Under the pieces are notes generated by a model that had not been told where the DNA came from, made no database searches, and saw only the letters and a list, made by a program, of their open reading frames with translations. Of a DNA stretch of 38,011 nt, positions 26,030 to 32,571 are shown piece after piece. Numbering within the stretch: position 1 is the first letter of the stretch; each line of letters starts with the position of its first letter. The stretch spans positions 1 to 38,011 of the IMG/VR virus record IMGVR_UViG_3300008107_000145; one strand, 5' to 3'. The DNA comes from a virus. The translations under genes were made by a program, and so were the position numbers.

Positions 26030-26726
26030 CCCGTTCACAATTGGCGCGGCATTCAAGGCATTGCAACTTGCCTATGACGGCATTACCTATTGTTGTAACG
26101 CCTTAAATGAAGGCAAGGTAGCCGTAAAAAAAATAAAACAGGCAACGGATGACATTAAGACAATTACCAATGACGCAAAGTCAATCTGGGGGTTCTTTAC
26201 AGGGTTCTTTAGCAAACCAAAGCCAACCACAGAAGCCAAGCCTGTGGAGAAAAAGAAGGAAACTTATAAAACCCACATTCCCAACGAACGGGAAATTGTC
26301 CAGCAATTTATTGGACACTTAGGTGAATTCTTTAGAAACCATAAGACACTTACAGAATATGTAGAAGTTAAGTACGAAGAAATATTTTCTAGTGCAGACC
26401 CAAAGCCAGAAGATATTTTGGAACTGAGCGTTTATAAGAATGAGTTAGATCAGTTCTATGTAAAGTTAAGCGGGATGATGCGTGGGGCTGGTGTCCCATC
26501 CCAACTTGGTCCACTATGGGATAACTACAATGAAATTTATACTAAAGTCCAATCCGAACAACAAAAGAGAAAAGAGCAAATAAGAATCAGAAGGCAACGC
26601 GAAGCCTACAAGAAAGAAAGGTTTAGGCAAGAAAAGATTGAACTTGGCATGGGATTGTTTATGGTTCTACTTATCGTTTCTTGGCTCTATGCGGTATGGA
26701 TAAATTCATTTATCGTGGAATTTTGA
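26025..26726 (+). CDS. Lysis-cluster protein with coiled coil and C-terminal membrane helix
   Basis: The likely product is 233 residues from an unusual ATT start at 26025, which overlaps the holin stop and has AGAGG 6 bases upstream. The next possible start is TTG at 26061, with a poor ribosome site, and would remove IDPFTIGAAFKA, which reads like a normal N-terminus. The middle is Lys/Glu/Pro-rich, then a coiled coil with many Arg/Lys/Glu (about residues 175-205), and a final membrane helix MGLFMVLLIVSWLYAVW. No known domain is recognised. It may be a lysis accessory or membrane-anchored structural protein. Confidence 0.72.
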   Translation: MDPFTIGAAFKALQLAYDGITYCCNALNEGKVAVKKIKQATDDIKTITNDAKSIWGFFTGFFSKPKPTTEAKPVEKKKETYKTHIPNEREIVQQFIGHLGEFFRNHKTLTEYVEVKYEEIFSSADPKPEDILELSVYKNELDQFYVKLSGMMRGAGVPSQLGPLWDNYNEIYTKVQSEQQKRKEQIRIRRQREAYKKERFRQEKIELGMGLFMVLLIVSWLYAVWINSFIVEF

Positions 26727-26728
26727 TA

Positions 26729-26872
26729 ATGCTTTGCGTGATTCTTTCTATCATCTTGATCATTACGCCTGTGATTATTATGATGTGGATAAAGATTCAA
26801 AAAGCAGAAATAAGAATAGAGAAAAAAGAAAAACAGATTAACAGATTGATACACCAGTTAAAGGAAAAATGA
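26729..26872 (+). CDS. Small membrane protein, inner-spanin-like
   Basis: From ATG 26729 the 47-aa product has one N-terminal membrane helix (MLCVILSIILIITPVIIMMW) and a charged coiled tail (KAEIRIEKKEKQINRLIHQLKEK). This is an i-spanin-like layout, although the periplasmic part is very short. Alternative in-frame starts are ATG 26696 and TTG 26681, both inside the previous gene. It lies between two membrane/lysis genes and its stop overlaps the next ATG. Confidence 0.6.
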   Translation: MLCVILSIILIITPVIIMMWIKIQKAEIRIEKKEKQINRLIHQLKEK

Positions 26873-27270
26873 TGCTACCCCTAACTGCACTTATAGACAT
26901 TGGTGGAAAAATACTTGATAAAGTATTTCCAGACCCCGCACAAGCAGAGCAAGCAAAATTGAAACTGCTGGAGATGCAACAAAATGGCGAGTTAGCCAAA
27001 CTTAATGCTGATGTTGCAGAAGCGCATGAATTGACTGAACGGCTTAAAGCAGACATGGGTTCTGATTCGTGGCTGTCAAAGAACATTCGCCCTATGACGC
27101 TGGTTTTTATTTTGTTGACCTATACAACCTTTGCCATGATGTCTGCTTGGGACATTGAGGTTAACAACAACTATGTTGAATTGCTTGGTCAATGGGGAAT
27201 GTTGATCATGTCGTTTTATTTTGGCGGCAGAACGCTAGAAAAGATTATGGACATGAAGGCTAAGAAATGA
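26869..27270 (+). CDS. Holin of the 3TM superfamily
   Basis: This 133-aa protein begins LIDIGGKILDKVFPDPAQAEQAKLKLLEMQQNGELAKL, then has SWLSKNIRPMTLVFILLTYTTF and LLGQWGMLIMSFYFGGRTLEKIM. The amphipathic start, the RP motif before the first strong membrane helix, and the FYFGGRTLEKI end are characteristic of 3TM holins known from gene-transfer agents and phages. It lies directly before endolysin, overlapping its ATG by four bases. Together with the T7-type holin at 25847, it gives two holin-like genes. Confidence 0.85.
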   Translation: MMLPLTALIDIGGKILDKVFPDPAQAEQAKLKLLEMQQNGELAKLNADVAEAHELTERLKADMGSDSWLSKNIRPMTLVFILLTYTTFAMMSAWDIEVNNNYVELLGQWGMLIMSFYFGGRTLEKIMDMKAKK

Positions 27271-27728
27271 ACTTAACAGAACACTTTACGCTGGAAGAAG
27301 CCACATTTTCTGAGACTGCATCCCGTCTAGGTATCAACAACCAGCCATCAGAATTGCAGTTGGAAAACATGAAGAAGGCATCAGAAGGCATGGAAAAGGT
27401 ACGCGCCTTGTTGGGCAAGTCTATCCATGTCAATTCTTGGTTGCGTCTGCCAGAAGTCAATGTGGCGGTCGGTGGCTCTAAGATTTCCAGCCACATGGAT
27501 GGATGGGCGATTGATTTTGTTTGTAAAGACTTTGGAAACCCATTGGCAGTTTGCAAAGCCATTGAAGCATCTGGCATCCAGTTTGACCAAATGATTCACG
27601 AATACGCTAGTTGGACACATATAAGTTTTGCACCAGAAATGCGTGGGCAAAAACTTACCATCTTTAGACCGCAAAGCAAATATGCGATTGGGCTATTGTC
27701 TAAAGAAGAATACAATAAGAACGTATAA
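27267..27728 (+). CDS. Endolysin, M15-family peptidase
   Basis: This 153-aa protein has the Peptidase_M15_3 arrangement. KSIHVNSWLR lies near residues 51-60, SSHMDGWAIDF places zinc ligands at H76 and D83, and WTHISF gives the third ligand H118. It would cut the peptide part of peptidoglycan. No signal peptide is visible, so release through a holin is expected. It ends exactly where a minus-strand gene begins its stop, leaving no space between convergent genes. Confidence 0.9.
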   Translation: MNLTEHFTLEEATFSETASRLGINNQPSELQLENMKKASEGMEKVRALLGKSIHVNSWLRLPEVNVAVGGSKISSHMDGWAIDFVCKDFGNPLAVCKAIEASGIQFDQMIHEYASWTHISFAPEMRGQKLTIFRPQSKYAIGLLSKEEYNKNV

Positions 27729-28097
27729 CTATTCAAGTATTTTGTAACCTCTAGCGATTAGGCATTGCCTGACAATTGCATCTCTACGCTTGTATGTTGC
27801 GTGTGCGCCAGACCCAGCACCAACAACCCCGCCAGAAATTGCGCCAACTTGCGCGGCAGACCTAACTTGTATTGTTCCACTTTTACGCGCCAACCATGCC
27901 GTAAACAAAGCCGATACTGCGCCTTGTATAACGGCTGATTTTCCCATTTCTTCGCCATAACTAACTTGTTCTGAAATGTTTTCACATTCCACTTTGTCTG
28001 CAAAATAGTTTGCTGGATTGGTGCTGGATTTAGGGTCAACAATTATTTTTGACGCACAACCAGTTAGCAGAACTAACGCAAGGATTTGTATTTTCAT
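27729..28097 (-). CDS. Outer-membrane lipoprotein with glycine zipper
   Basis: This 122-aa product starts MKIQILALVLLTGCASK, a lipoprotein signal with the lipobox L11-T-G-C14. A small-residue-rich stretch follows near 53-70, and GAISGGVVGAGSGA (85-98) is a glycine-zipper-like membrane segment. Lipid attachment at C14 would place it in the outer membrane or periplasm of a Gram-negative host. As the last gene of the minus-strand operon it might be an outer spanin, a superinfection-exclusion lipoprotein or another membrane factor. Sequence alone does not choose among these. Confidence 0.8.
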   Translation of the reverse strand: MKIQILALVLLTGCASKIIVDPKSSTNPANYFADKVECENISEQVSYGEEMGKSAVIQGAVSALFTAWLARKSGTIQVRSAAQVGAISGGVVGAGSGAHATYKRRDAIVRQCLIARGYKILE

Positions 28098-28109
28098 ATC
28101 TTGTCTTTC

Positions 28110-28214
28110 TTAATCTTTGTCTACGCTAAACCATAGGACTGCGATTATTACGCCTACGCCCACACACGCGCCAGTTATTAACAGGGCAATAATGGTTAAT
28201 ATACTTTCAAGCAT
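28110..28214 (-). CDS. Small single-helix membrane protein (34 aa)
   Basis: Read on the minus strand, ATG at 28214 opens MLESILTIIALLITGACVGVG and continues VIIAVLWFSVDKD. One membrane helix fills most of the product. The start overlaps the stop of the gene at 28207-28419, implying translational coupling. It lies between a coiled-coil protein and the lipoprotein. No function can be assigned; it could be a small toxin-like or membrane-stress peptide. Confidence 0.55.
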   Translation of the reverse strand: MLESILTIIALLITGACVGVGVIIAVLWFSVDKD

Positions 28215-28419
28215 ATTGGCTCAATTCTTTAAGTCTTTCTTCAAGTCTGCGAATTCTTTGGCGGTTGTATTCAACAACGCTGGTGGCGTACTCAAGTGAT
28301 TGCTCTGCTTGCATTTTGGAAATGTAGGCTTCACGCAATTCTTTGTTAATGATTTCCTCTAGTGTTCTTGGTCGCAGAACATCACGCATAAAGTTGACAA
28401 GTATTTCTCTATTGGTCAT
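28207..28419 (-). CDS. Hypothetical coiled-coil protein
   Basis: This 70-aa, highly charged helical product starts MTNREILVNFMRDVLRPRT and ends with coiled coil (SVVEYNRQRIRRLEERLKEL). Its start overlaps the previous gene stop in an ATGA and its stop overlaps the next small membrane-protein start. No catalytic motif is visible. The overlap chain is good evidence that it is translated in the early operon. Confidence 0.65.
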   Translation of the reverse strand: MTNREILVNFMRDVLRPRTLEEIINKELREAYISKMQAEQSLEYATSVVEYNRQRIRRLEERLKELSQYA

Positions 28420-28625
28420 TTCTTTTCCAATGCAGTAATTCGGTCAGACATAGCCCGTACACATTCTGTCAGCAATGCAACTTCAATCCGCAACTTGGCT
28501 TCTTGGCTTGGGTTATTGATGATTTCTTGTTTGACTTTGCTTCTGCGTTCTATTTCGTTGAAGGCTTCTAATTCTTCAGAAGTTGCATAGCGATAAGGTA
28601 CAGAAATGTTTATTGGTCTATTCAT
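28416..28625 (-). CDS. Hypothetical helical protein
   Basis: This 69-aa product (MNRPINISVPYRYATSEELEAF...) has an N-terminal Pro/Tyr patch and a helical C-terminal half ending in SDRITALEKK. It overlaps both neighbours by four bases, typical of translational coupling in this operon. No known domain or binding motif was recognised. Confidence 0.62.
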   Translation of the reverse strand: MNRPINISVPYRYATSEELEAFNEIERRSKVKQEIINNPSQEAKLRIEVALLTECVRAMSDRITALEKK

Positions 28626-29125
28626 TTATAACTTTCAAAAGGTATTAACTCAGATTGTTTAACAGAATAATATTCCCCGTTGCCAATGTCAATGCGGTTT
28701 TCATCAACCAAGAATTCTTTGCGTGGAATCCAGCCAATGACCCTAACGCAAGTGGAATGCAGTTCTGTCAGCACAAACACATCCACAGGCTTAGTCCCAG
28801 ACCATCCAACTGCATTTAGATTTCCCCCGATTTTGCTGGCGCACTTAACATCAATTAACTTTCCTTTATGGCTTATAAGGTCAGTCCCAAATTTTCGATA
28901 ATCACAGTTCAAATCAAAATGCAATTTGAGCAACTTAGACACGGCATATTCGGTTAATACGCCATTAATGGATATTTGCACACCATCTTGTTTTTTGTCT
29001 TGCTGGCGGTCTTTTGCATTTTGACTTGTTATATGATTCCGCATTTTCCCAATGTAATTACAGATTGAAATTTCAGTTGGGGAAAGCGGAACATCTACAT
29101 ATTGTTGATTAAAACCCAACATCAT
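28622..29125 (-). CDS. PD-(D/E)XK-type nuclease-like protein
   Basis: This 167-aa protein has the core of a PD-(D/E)XK nuclease. E59 lies in the GVLTEYAVSKLL helix, D82 in FGTDLISHK and D92-V-K94 in LIDVKCASK. A following beta region with VFVLTELHSTCVRVIGWI resembles restriction-endonuclease-like phage enzymes. It is translated after the small gene at 29109-29330 with a 17-base overlap, near the ERF protein and another PD-(D/E)XK nuclease. Target specificity cannot be read from sequence. Confidence 0.75.
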   Translation of the reverse strand: MMLGFNQQYVDVPLSPTEISICNYIGKMRNHITSQNAKDRQQDKKQDGVQISINGVLTEYAVSKLLKLHFDLNCDYRKFGTDLISHKGKLIDVKCASKIGGNLNAVGWSGTKPVDVFVLTELHSTCVRVIGWIPRKEFLVDENRIDIGNGEYYSVKQSELIPFESYK

Positions 29126-29330
29126 CAGGTCTATTGCCCTGTTCCTCTGGGTCGTTTAAAAAAGCCGTGCCATCCCAATTATTAAAAGGCATTAAATCAA
29201 GGGCAAGCATCTGACCGCCATTGCCAAGATCAATGACCTTACCAATCACACGATAGCGTTGTTTTGTTTTGCCGTCTTTGTCGGTATAACTGCCGACAGA
29301 TGCTTTTACAAGTTTAAGAGTTTTAGACAT
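29109..29330 (-). CDS. Small protein beside recombination nucleases, possible ssDNA-binding protein
   Basis: This 73-aa protein is beta-rich: MSKTLKLVKASVGSYTDKDG, then RYRVIGKVIDLGNGGQMLALD, then WDGTAFLNDPEEQGNRPDD. Strand spacing and the acidic C-terminus could fit a small OB-fold ssDNA-binding protein, and it sits between two nucleases in an annealing operon. No diagnostic SSB motif is present, so this function is inference. An AAAG run lies upstream of the ATG. Confidence 0.6.
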   Translation of the reverse strand: MSKTLKLVKASVGSYTDKDGKTKQRYRVIGKVIDLGNGGQMLALDLMPFNNWDGTAFLNDPEEQGNRPDDVGF

Positions 29331-29340
29331 TTTGTTTCTT

Positions 29341-29973
29341 TCAAAAAGTGTGTTCTGCGGAGATTTGTTTTACGATTTCTTGGTAGAAGTCTCGCGCACC
29401 TTCTACTTTGACTTTGATTTTTTCTTCTAATGCCAGATCGCGTTCATAGAAAACACGGGTCACGCGCAGTTCTGGATTGATGTGGTCGACTTGGTGCAAG
29501 GCTTTATCTTCATAGCCAATTAAGTTTTCTGGTGTGTTAACCAAGCAATAGCACAGTTCAAACTTATCCAAATTGGTCAACATCATGTAAGCGCGACCTT
29601 GCCATTCATAGCCCTTATCTTTGCCCAGATCGGATAGACAAGGAAAGGTAGTAAGCGACCAAGAAGATTTAATATCGCGCACCACACCATCATCACAAAT
29701 AAGGTCTGGCGTACCTCTCAGCCAATCGTTTTCCAGCATTAATTCATTCTTTTTGTAATTGCTAAACAAAACAGAATTAAGCAGTCCAATGGATTGGTCT
29801 TCAACATCAATACCTTTGGTCATGTATTTGCTAGTAATCTTTTCATCAAAGCCATAGACAAATTCCTTTGCCATTTTGATGATGGTGGTTTTAGCCCCGA
29901 CCGACAGGATTTCATCTTTGCCTTTGGGGTCGGTCATTATTTCCCCAATCATGTGCGGTCTGAATTTAAGCAT
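29341..29973 (-). CDS. PD-(D/E)XK exonuclease of the recombination module
   Basis: This 210-aa protein has GTPDLICDDGVVRDIKSSWS, with D90 and D100-I-K102 forming the nuclease metal site, and GYEWQGRAYM with Q125, a common RecB/YqaJ-like feature. It is coded in the same operon as ERF and overlaps its gene by 8 bases. A phage exonuclease that makes single strands would supply substrate for the annealing protein, as in Red-like systems. Substrate polarity is unknown. Confidence 0.83.
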   Translation of the reverse strand: MLKFRPHMIGEIMTDPKGKDEILSVGAKTTIIKMAKEFVYGFDEKITSKYMTKGIDVEDQSIGLLNSVLFSNYKKNELMLENDWLRGTPDLICDDGVVRDIKSSWSLTTFPCLSDLGKDKGYEWQGRAYMMLTNLDKFELCYCLVNTPENLIGYEDKALHQVDHINPELRVTRVFYERDLALEEKIKVKVEGARDFYQEIVKQISAEHTF

Positions 29974-30508
29974 TGGCTAAAGCCTTTACAAGTAATTCAT
30001 TTTGTTGTTTGGTAAGTGCAAACTGTTCATGCAATTGAACTGTGGTGTATTTGCCTTCTTTGATTCGCAAAATAGCATCAGAAAAGCGTTTGTCAGTTAG
30101 CGTTTGTTTTTCTGATTCTTTAGGCATTGCGGATTCCCCATCATCATCTTCTGGGGCGATACAGCAAGCCGCCATAAGCGAACCCCTACGGGCATAGGTC
30201 AAAGCCGACATAAAGCCCTGTGGGTCATTCTTGGTGGTTGGAAAGCGAAGGATTCCACATTCAAGCATTTCGCCAGATTCATGGATAAACATAGTTTCCA
30301 CTTCAATGGCATCAACGCATTCATAAGACTTCTGAATAAGCGCAATTCCATTGTTGTTAAGCGCATCCATGACCGCATCAATGCAAGATGCTAGATCGGC
30401 ATACCGACCGCCAGTTACGCTATTTTTAAAAGCGGGATTGACTGAGTTTTTAAGTGCTGGTGCAAACTCTTTCTGAGCGCGTACCAGCGCAGTTGCTAAA
30501 TTCTTCAT
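29966..30508 (-). CDS. ERF-family single-strand annealing protein
   Basis: This 180-aa protein has GGRYADLASCIDAVMDALNNNGIALIQ near residues 33-59, then DPQGFMSALTYARRGSLMAACCIAPEDDDGES near 95-127. These are characteristic of ERF recombinases that coat and anneal single-stranded DNA. An ERF plus a nearby PD-(D/E)XK exonuclease fits phage recombination and repair. It follows a small membrane gene, with the stop of that gene next to its ATG. Confidence 0.9.
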   Translation of the reverse strand: MKNLATALVRAQKEFAPALKNSVNPAFKNSVTGGRYADLASCIDAVMDALNNNGIALIQKSYECVDAIEVETMFIHESGEMLECGILRFPTTKNDPQGFMSALTYARRGSLMAACCIAPEDDDGESAMPKESEKQTLTDKRFSDAILRIKEGKYTTVQLHEQFALTKQQNELLVKALANA

Positions 30509-30649
30509 TTAATTTCCCGTTGCAAGTAAAGCGATCACAAAGCCCGTTGCGACCCCAAAAAGCCACAGTAGGGTAAGGTCAGCCAAGGTTGGTTTTGTTG
30601 GCTTGTATGGACCATCTAAGCCGTTCTGGGTGTAGTTCTGATGTTTCAT
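30509..30649 (-). CDS. Small membrane protein (46 aa)
   Basis: On the minus strand, ATG at 30649 opens MKHQNYTQNGLDGPYKPTKP, then a hydrophobic helix LADLTLLWLFGVATGFVIALL. The stop TAA directly precedes the ERF ATG, and the start overlaps the previous gene stop. It probably has one membrane helix with a short hydrophilic N-terminus. No family is recognised. Confidence 0.58.
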   Translation of the reverse strand: MKHQNYTQNGLDGPYKPTKPTLADLTLLWLFGVATGFVIALLATGN

Positions 30650-30933
30650 TTGTGTATCGCCTTATCAAGTTGTTGAGTTTGCCATTTATCAATTGCGGAA
30701 TCGGTCGCATCATCAATGCGTTGTTGTTCTGCCCACTTGCGAACAGTTGCCATATATTCGGTTTCAAGAATCTTGATAACTGAATCACGCAATAGATCGT
30801 TTATTTCTATGCCATTGCAATAAGCAAAGTGAAGATTGCCTGTGTAGCGGTCAAAGAAACAATCAAGCGGGATTACATCCGCATACATAAGCAACATTTG
30901 GGATAGTTCTGGGTGTTCGTCTGCGTAGTTCAT
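30646..30933 (-). CDS. Hypothetical early protein
   Basis: The preferred start at 30933 (MNYADEHPELSQMLLMYADV) has AAGGA 5 bases upstream. The frame reaches further upstream but would cross a GC hairpin and the preceding gene. This gives 95 residues, with YTGNLHFAYCNGIEINDLLR and a charged helical C-terminus. No family is recognised. Its stop overlaps the small membrane-protein start. Confidence 0.65.
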   Translation of the reverse strand: MNYADEHPELSQMLLMYADVIPLDCFFDRYTGNLHFAYCNGIEINDLLRDSVIKILETEYMATVRKWAEQQRIDDATDSAIDKWQTQQLDKAIHK

Positions 30934-30946
30934 AAAATTCCTTAAT

Positions 30947-30960
30947 GGGGCTTGCGCCCC
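30947..30960 (-). promoter_or_regulatory. Short GC hairpin between early genes
   Basis: GGGGC/GCCCC forms a 5-pair stem with a GCAA (GNRA) loop on the minus strand. It lies just after an early-gene stop and before the AAGGA ribosome site of the next gene. There is no T-run, so it is more likely an RNA stability or processing element than a terminator. Confidence 0.45.
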
Positions 30961-30967
30961 GTTTGGT

Positions 30968-31216
30968 TTAATAATCTTGACCAGCCTGTGCTGGTTCTGC
31001 GCCCAAAAACTGTAAGTTAAATGGTGCATCATGTTTCCATGCTGTCACATCTTGATTCAAGATGGACAATGCTTCTTTGCTGGTAGATGCTTCGTAGTCA
31101 CGGCAGATAGCCACTTCAATGCCATTTTCGTATCTGGCAACCCATGCGCCTGATACTGTGCAATTAAGGCGTGGATTAAACTTTTCTTCTTGTAAATAAA
31201 CTTCTATGATTTTCAT
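30968..31216 (-). CDS. Hypothetical small early protein
   Basis: From ATG 31216 the 82-aa product reads MKIIEVYLQEEKFNPRLNCT and continues with a WVARYENGIEVAIC strand region. The longer frame upstream overlaps the preceding gene and was not preferred. The ATG overlaps the stop of the preceding early gene in an ATGA. No known family is recognised. Confidence 0.62.
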   Translation of the reverse strand: MKIIEVYLQEEKFNPRLNCTVSGAWVARYENGIEVAICRDYEASTSKEALSILNQDVTAWKHDAPFNLQFLGAEPAQAGQDY

Positions 31217-31443
31217 GCTGTTACCCCTTTTGACTGAAGGAATAATGAAATATCTATATTGCTTTTGCGTGTATCTCTTTCGCAATCTTTTACAGAATCA
31301 AAACCGCGAACACCACAATCAAATTCATCTGCAAATTTATAGCCGTTGTAAAGCGTAACAATAATGCTGTTACCTTCTGCGCGTTCATCATCAATGAAGG
31401 CTATCCAAGGGCGGGTGGCTAATAATTTATCTAATGTTTTCAT
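31213..31443 (-). CDS. Hypothetical first gene of the ERF early operon
   Basis: This 76-aa product (MKTLDKLLATRPWIAFIDDERAEG...) has an alternating hydrophobic/acidic strand and no known motif. AAAAGG lies 8 bases upstream of the ATG, inside a leader nearly duplicated before the gene at 31578-32198. The -10 box at 31494-31499 gives a leader of about 45 bases. It would be the first gene of the leftward operon containing ERF and the nucleases. Confidence 0.68.
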   Translation of the reverse strand: MKTLDKLLATRPWIAFIDDERAEGNSIIVTLYNGYKFADEFDCGVRGFDSVKDCERDTRKSNIDISLFLQSKGVTA

Positions 31444-31451
31444 GTTAATTA

Positions 31452-31501
31452 CCTTTTAAAAGACCCTTTGCGGAATTGCTTTGGGGATAAATAATTATAA
31501 G
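31452..31501 (-). repeat. Promoter-leader repeat, copy 1
   Basis: On the minus strand this region reads TATAAT, then ATCCCCAAAGCAAT, then AGGGTCTTTTAAAAGG, then the start codon. A close copy occurs at 32208-32258 before another minus-strand gene at the same distance from the start. The shared blocks extend through the -10 box and the leader. Confidence 0.78.
31494..31499 (-). promoter_or_regulatory. Early leftward promoter -10 box, copy 1
   Basis: Minus-strand TATAAT is an exact -10 match, 50 bases before the ATG at 31443. A clear -35 was not found at 16-18 bases, so a phage or host activator may be needed. The associated leader is conserved with copy 2. Confidence 0.65.
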
Positions 31502-31554
31502 AAAGATTAAGCCCTAAAACCATTTATGCAAAAATAATTTATAGGACAAACCCT

Positions 31555-31579
31555 AAGAAGGGGCTTTCGCCCCATTCTT
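31555..31579 (-). terminator. Hairpin after the early gene at 31578-32198
   Basis: A ten-pair stem with one bulge (AAGAA GGGGC against GCCCC A TTCTT) has a GAAA loop on the minus strand and directly overlaps the gene's stop. The downstream minus-strand tail is TTCTT, weak for a T-tract but consistent with partial termination. Confidence 0.6.
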
Positions 31580-32198
31580 ATGCAGTTGCTAAATTTCTCC
31601 ACTTTGTTGTTGATACATACATAGACCATGAAGTATTTATACCTTCTGGCTTGTAAAAAACTGAACCGCCTTCAACGCGAACGCTAACAATGCGATTGCC
31701 GTTTAATATTTTTACTTCATTGATGCCAACTGGTGTTGGTGCTACTTTTTTAGCAACTTCAGATAATGGCTTGCCGTGGTATTCATTAGCAATTCTTTCC
31801 ATAGTTTCAATAAATGTTTTGCCAGCACTTGCGCGATTGCGTAATTCCCAAACCATTTGATCACGGGCATGGCGTTGGTCATAAGTAGTTGCTTCTGCGT
31901 AAGGGATGGTTACTTTTTGGTTGTATCGACCAGTAACAACAACTGCTGGCAATAATTTGCCCATCACTACTTGTTCTGCTTGGGCAAGCAATTGTGGAAT
32001 TTCTGCGCTAATGTCAGCAATGATTTTGTCGGTCTGTGTGCGACTAACTTGGATAGGTGCAAAAAACTCACCAGAGCAAACACCATTGAACCAGCCGTGT
32101 TCTTTTGTGTAACCATGTTTAGCCATCTTGCCATTCTTAACGGCTTGGTCACGACCACAGCATTGGCAGTTACCGCGAAGTTGTTTAGTTGCTTGCAT
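31578..32198 (-). CDS. Hypothetical early protein with Cys/His cluster
   Basis: From ATG 32198 the 206-aa product starts MQATKQLRGNCQCCGRDQAV. C11, C13, C14, H28, H34 and C41 could form a zinc site near the N-terminus. A helical middle with TYDQRHARDQMVWELRNRASAGKTF and a beta-rich C-terminus follow. I recall similar uncharacterised early proteins in phages but no function. The promoter-leader at 32208-32258 precedes it and a hairpin ends it. Confidence 0.75.
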   Translation of the reverse strand: MQATKQLRGNCQCCGRDQAVKNGKMAKHGYTKEHGWFNGVCSGEFFAPIQVSRTQTDKIIADISAEIPQLLAQAEQVVMGKLLPAVVVTGRYNQKVTIPYAEATTYDQRHARDQMVWELRNRASAGKTFIETMERIANEYHGKPLSEVAKKVAPTPVGINEVKILNGNRIVSVRVEGGSVFYKPEGINTSWSMYVSTTKWRNLATA

Positions 32199-32207
32199 AT
32201 GTAATTT

Positions 32208-32258
32208 CCTTTTAAAGACCCTCCGCACTATTGCTTTGGGGATGATGAATTATATAAG
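32208..32258 (-). repeat. Promoter-leader repeat, copy 2
   Basis: This sequence aligns with 31452-31501 at TATAAT, ATCCCCAAAGCAAT and AGGGTCTTTAAAAGG. It gives almost the same distance from -10 to start (about 50 bases). It controls the gene at 31578-32198. Confidence 0.78.
32249..32254 (-). promoter_or_regulatory. Early leftward promoter -10 box, copy 2
   Basis: Minus-strand TATAAT lies 50 bases upstream of the ATG at 32198. As with copy 1, a strong -35 is not obvious. It partly abuts the TAAGT-AA-ACTTA symmetrical site at 32255-32266. Confidence 0.65.
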
Positions 32259-32266
32259 TAAACTTA
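32255..32266. promoter_or_regulatory. Possible operator at the divergent control region
   Basis: TAAGT-AA-ACTTA has 5-base inverted half-sites with two bases between. It touches the -10 box of leftward promoter 2. It is a candidate binding site for the Cro-like regulator encoded next door, though only one clear copy was seen. Confidence 0.35.
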
Positions 32267-32398
32267 TTACCCAAGTAAAGCATAAGGTCTATAACATAGA
32301 TTGTTTTCAGAAATAAATTATAAGAAATATTACAAGAAACAAAAGTTTTACAAATTAAAATGCTTTAAAAGTTAGATGCCTTATGTATAATTTAGCGT
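32267..32398. other. Gene-free AT-rich divergent control region
   Basis: This stretch separates leftward early genes from the rightward regulator. It is very AT-rich and has CATAAGG near 32280 and CCTTATG near 32379 in opposite orientations, which could be paired operators. No coding frame is supported here. Confidence 0.45.
32386..32391 (+). promoter_or_regulatory. Rightward promoter -10 box for leaderless Cro-like gene
   Basis: Exact TATAAT ends seven bases before the ATG at 32399, so transcription would be expected to begin at or beside the start codon. No strong -35 is visible at 16-18 bases. Confidence 0.65.
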
Positions 32399-32554
32399 AT
32401 GACTAAACAAGACTTAATCAAACTGGCTGGTTCACAGAACAAACTTGCACAACTCATTGGCGTTAGCCAAGCGGCAGTTTCGCAATGGAAAGAAGTGCCA
32501 CAGTCAAGAATCTGGCAATTGAAATTACTGAAGCCTGAGTGGTTCGCAGTATAA
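32399..32554 (+). CDS. Cro/YdaS-like transcription regulator (51 aa, leaderless)
   Basis: This 51-aa product reads MTKQDLIKLAGSQNKLAQLI, then GVSQAAVSQWKEVPQSRIWQ. It has the short helix-turn-helix of the Cro/YdaS-like family: a scaffold helix, GVSQAAVSQW recognition turn, and a VPQSR end. It lies beside the divergent early promoter. TATAAT is only seven bases upstream of ATG and there is no Shine-Dalgarno, suggesting a leaderless mRNA. It probably controls the early leftward and rightward promoters. No CI-like partner is visible in the window. Confidence 0.82.
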   Translation: MTKQDLIKLAGSQNKLAQLIGVSQAAVSQWKEVPQSRIWQLKLLKPEWFAV

Positions 32555-32571
32555 TTTTTGAGACACGGCTA

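Noticed and set aside
28117-28299. A plus-strand frame of 60 codons crosses the small minus-strand membrane genes.
   Set aside because: It runs opposite a continuous chain of overlapping minus-strand genes and lacks a convincing ribosome site or known motif.
25698-31465. An ACCTTTTAAAAGACC sequence occurs near 25698 and in the early leader near 31451.
   Set aside because: The first is inside a coding sequence, the match is short and AT-rich, and chance 15-base pairs are expected in a window of this length. It was not called a third leader copy.
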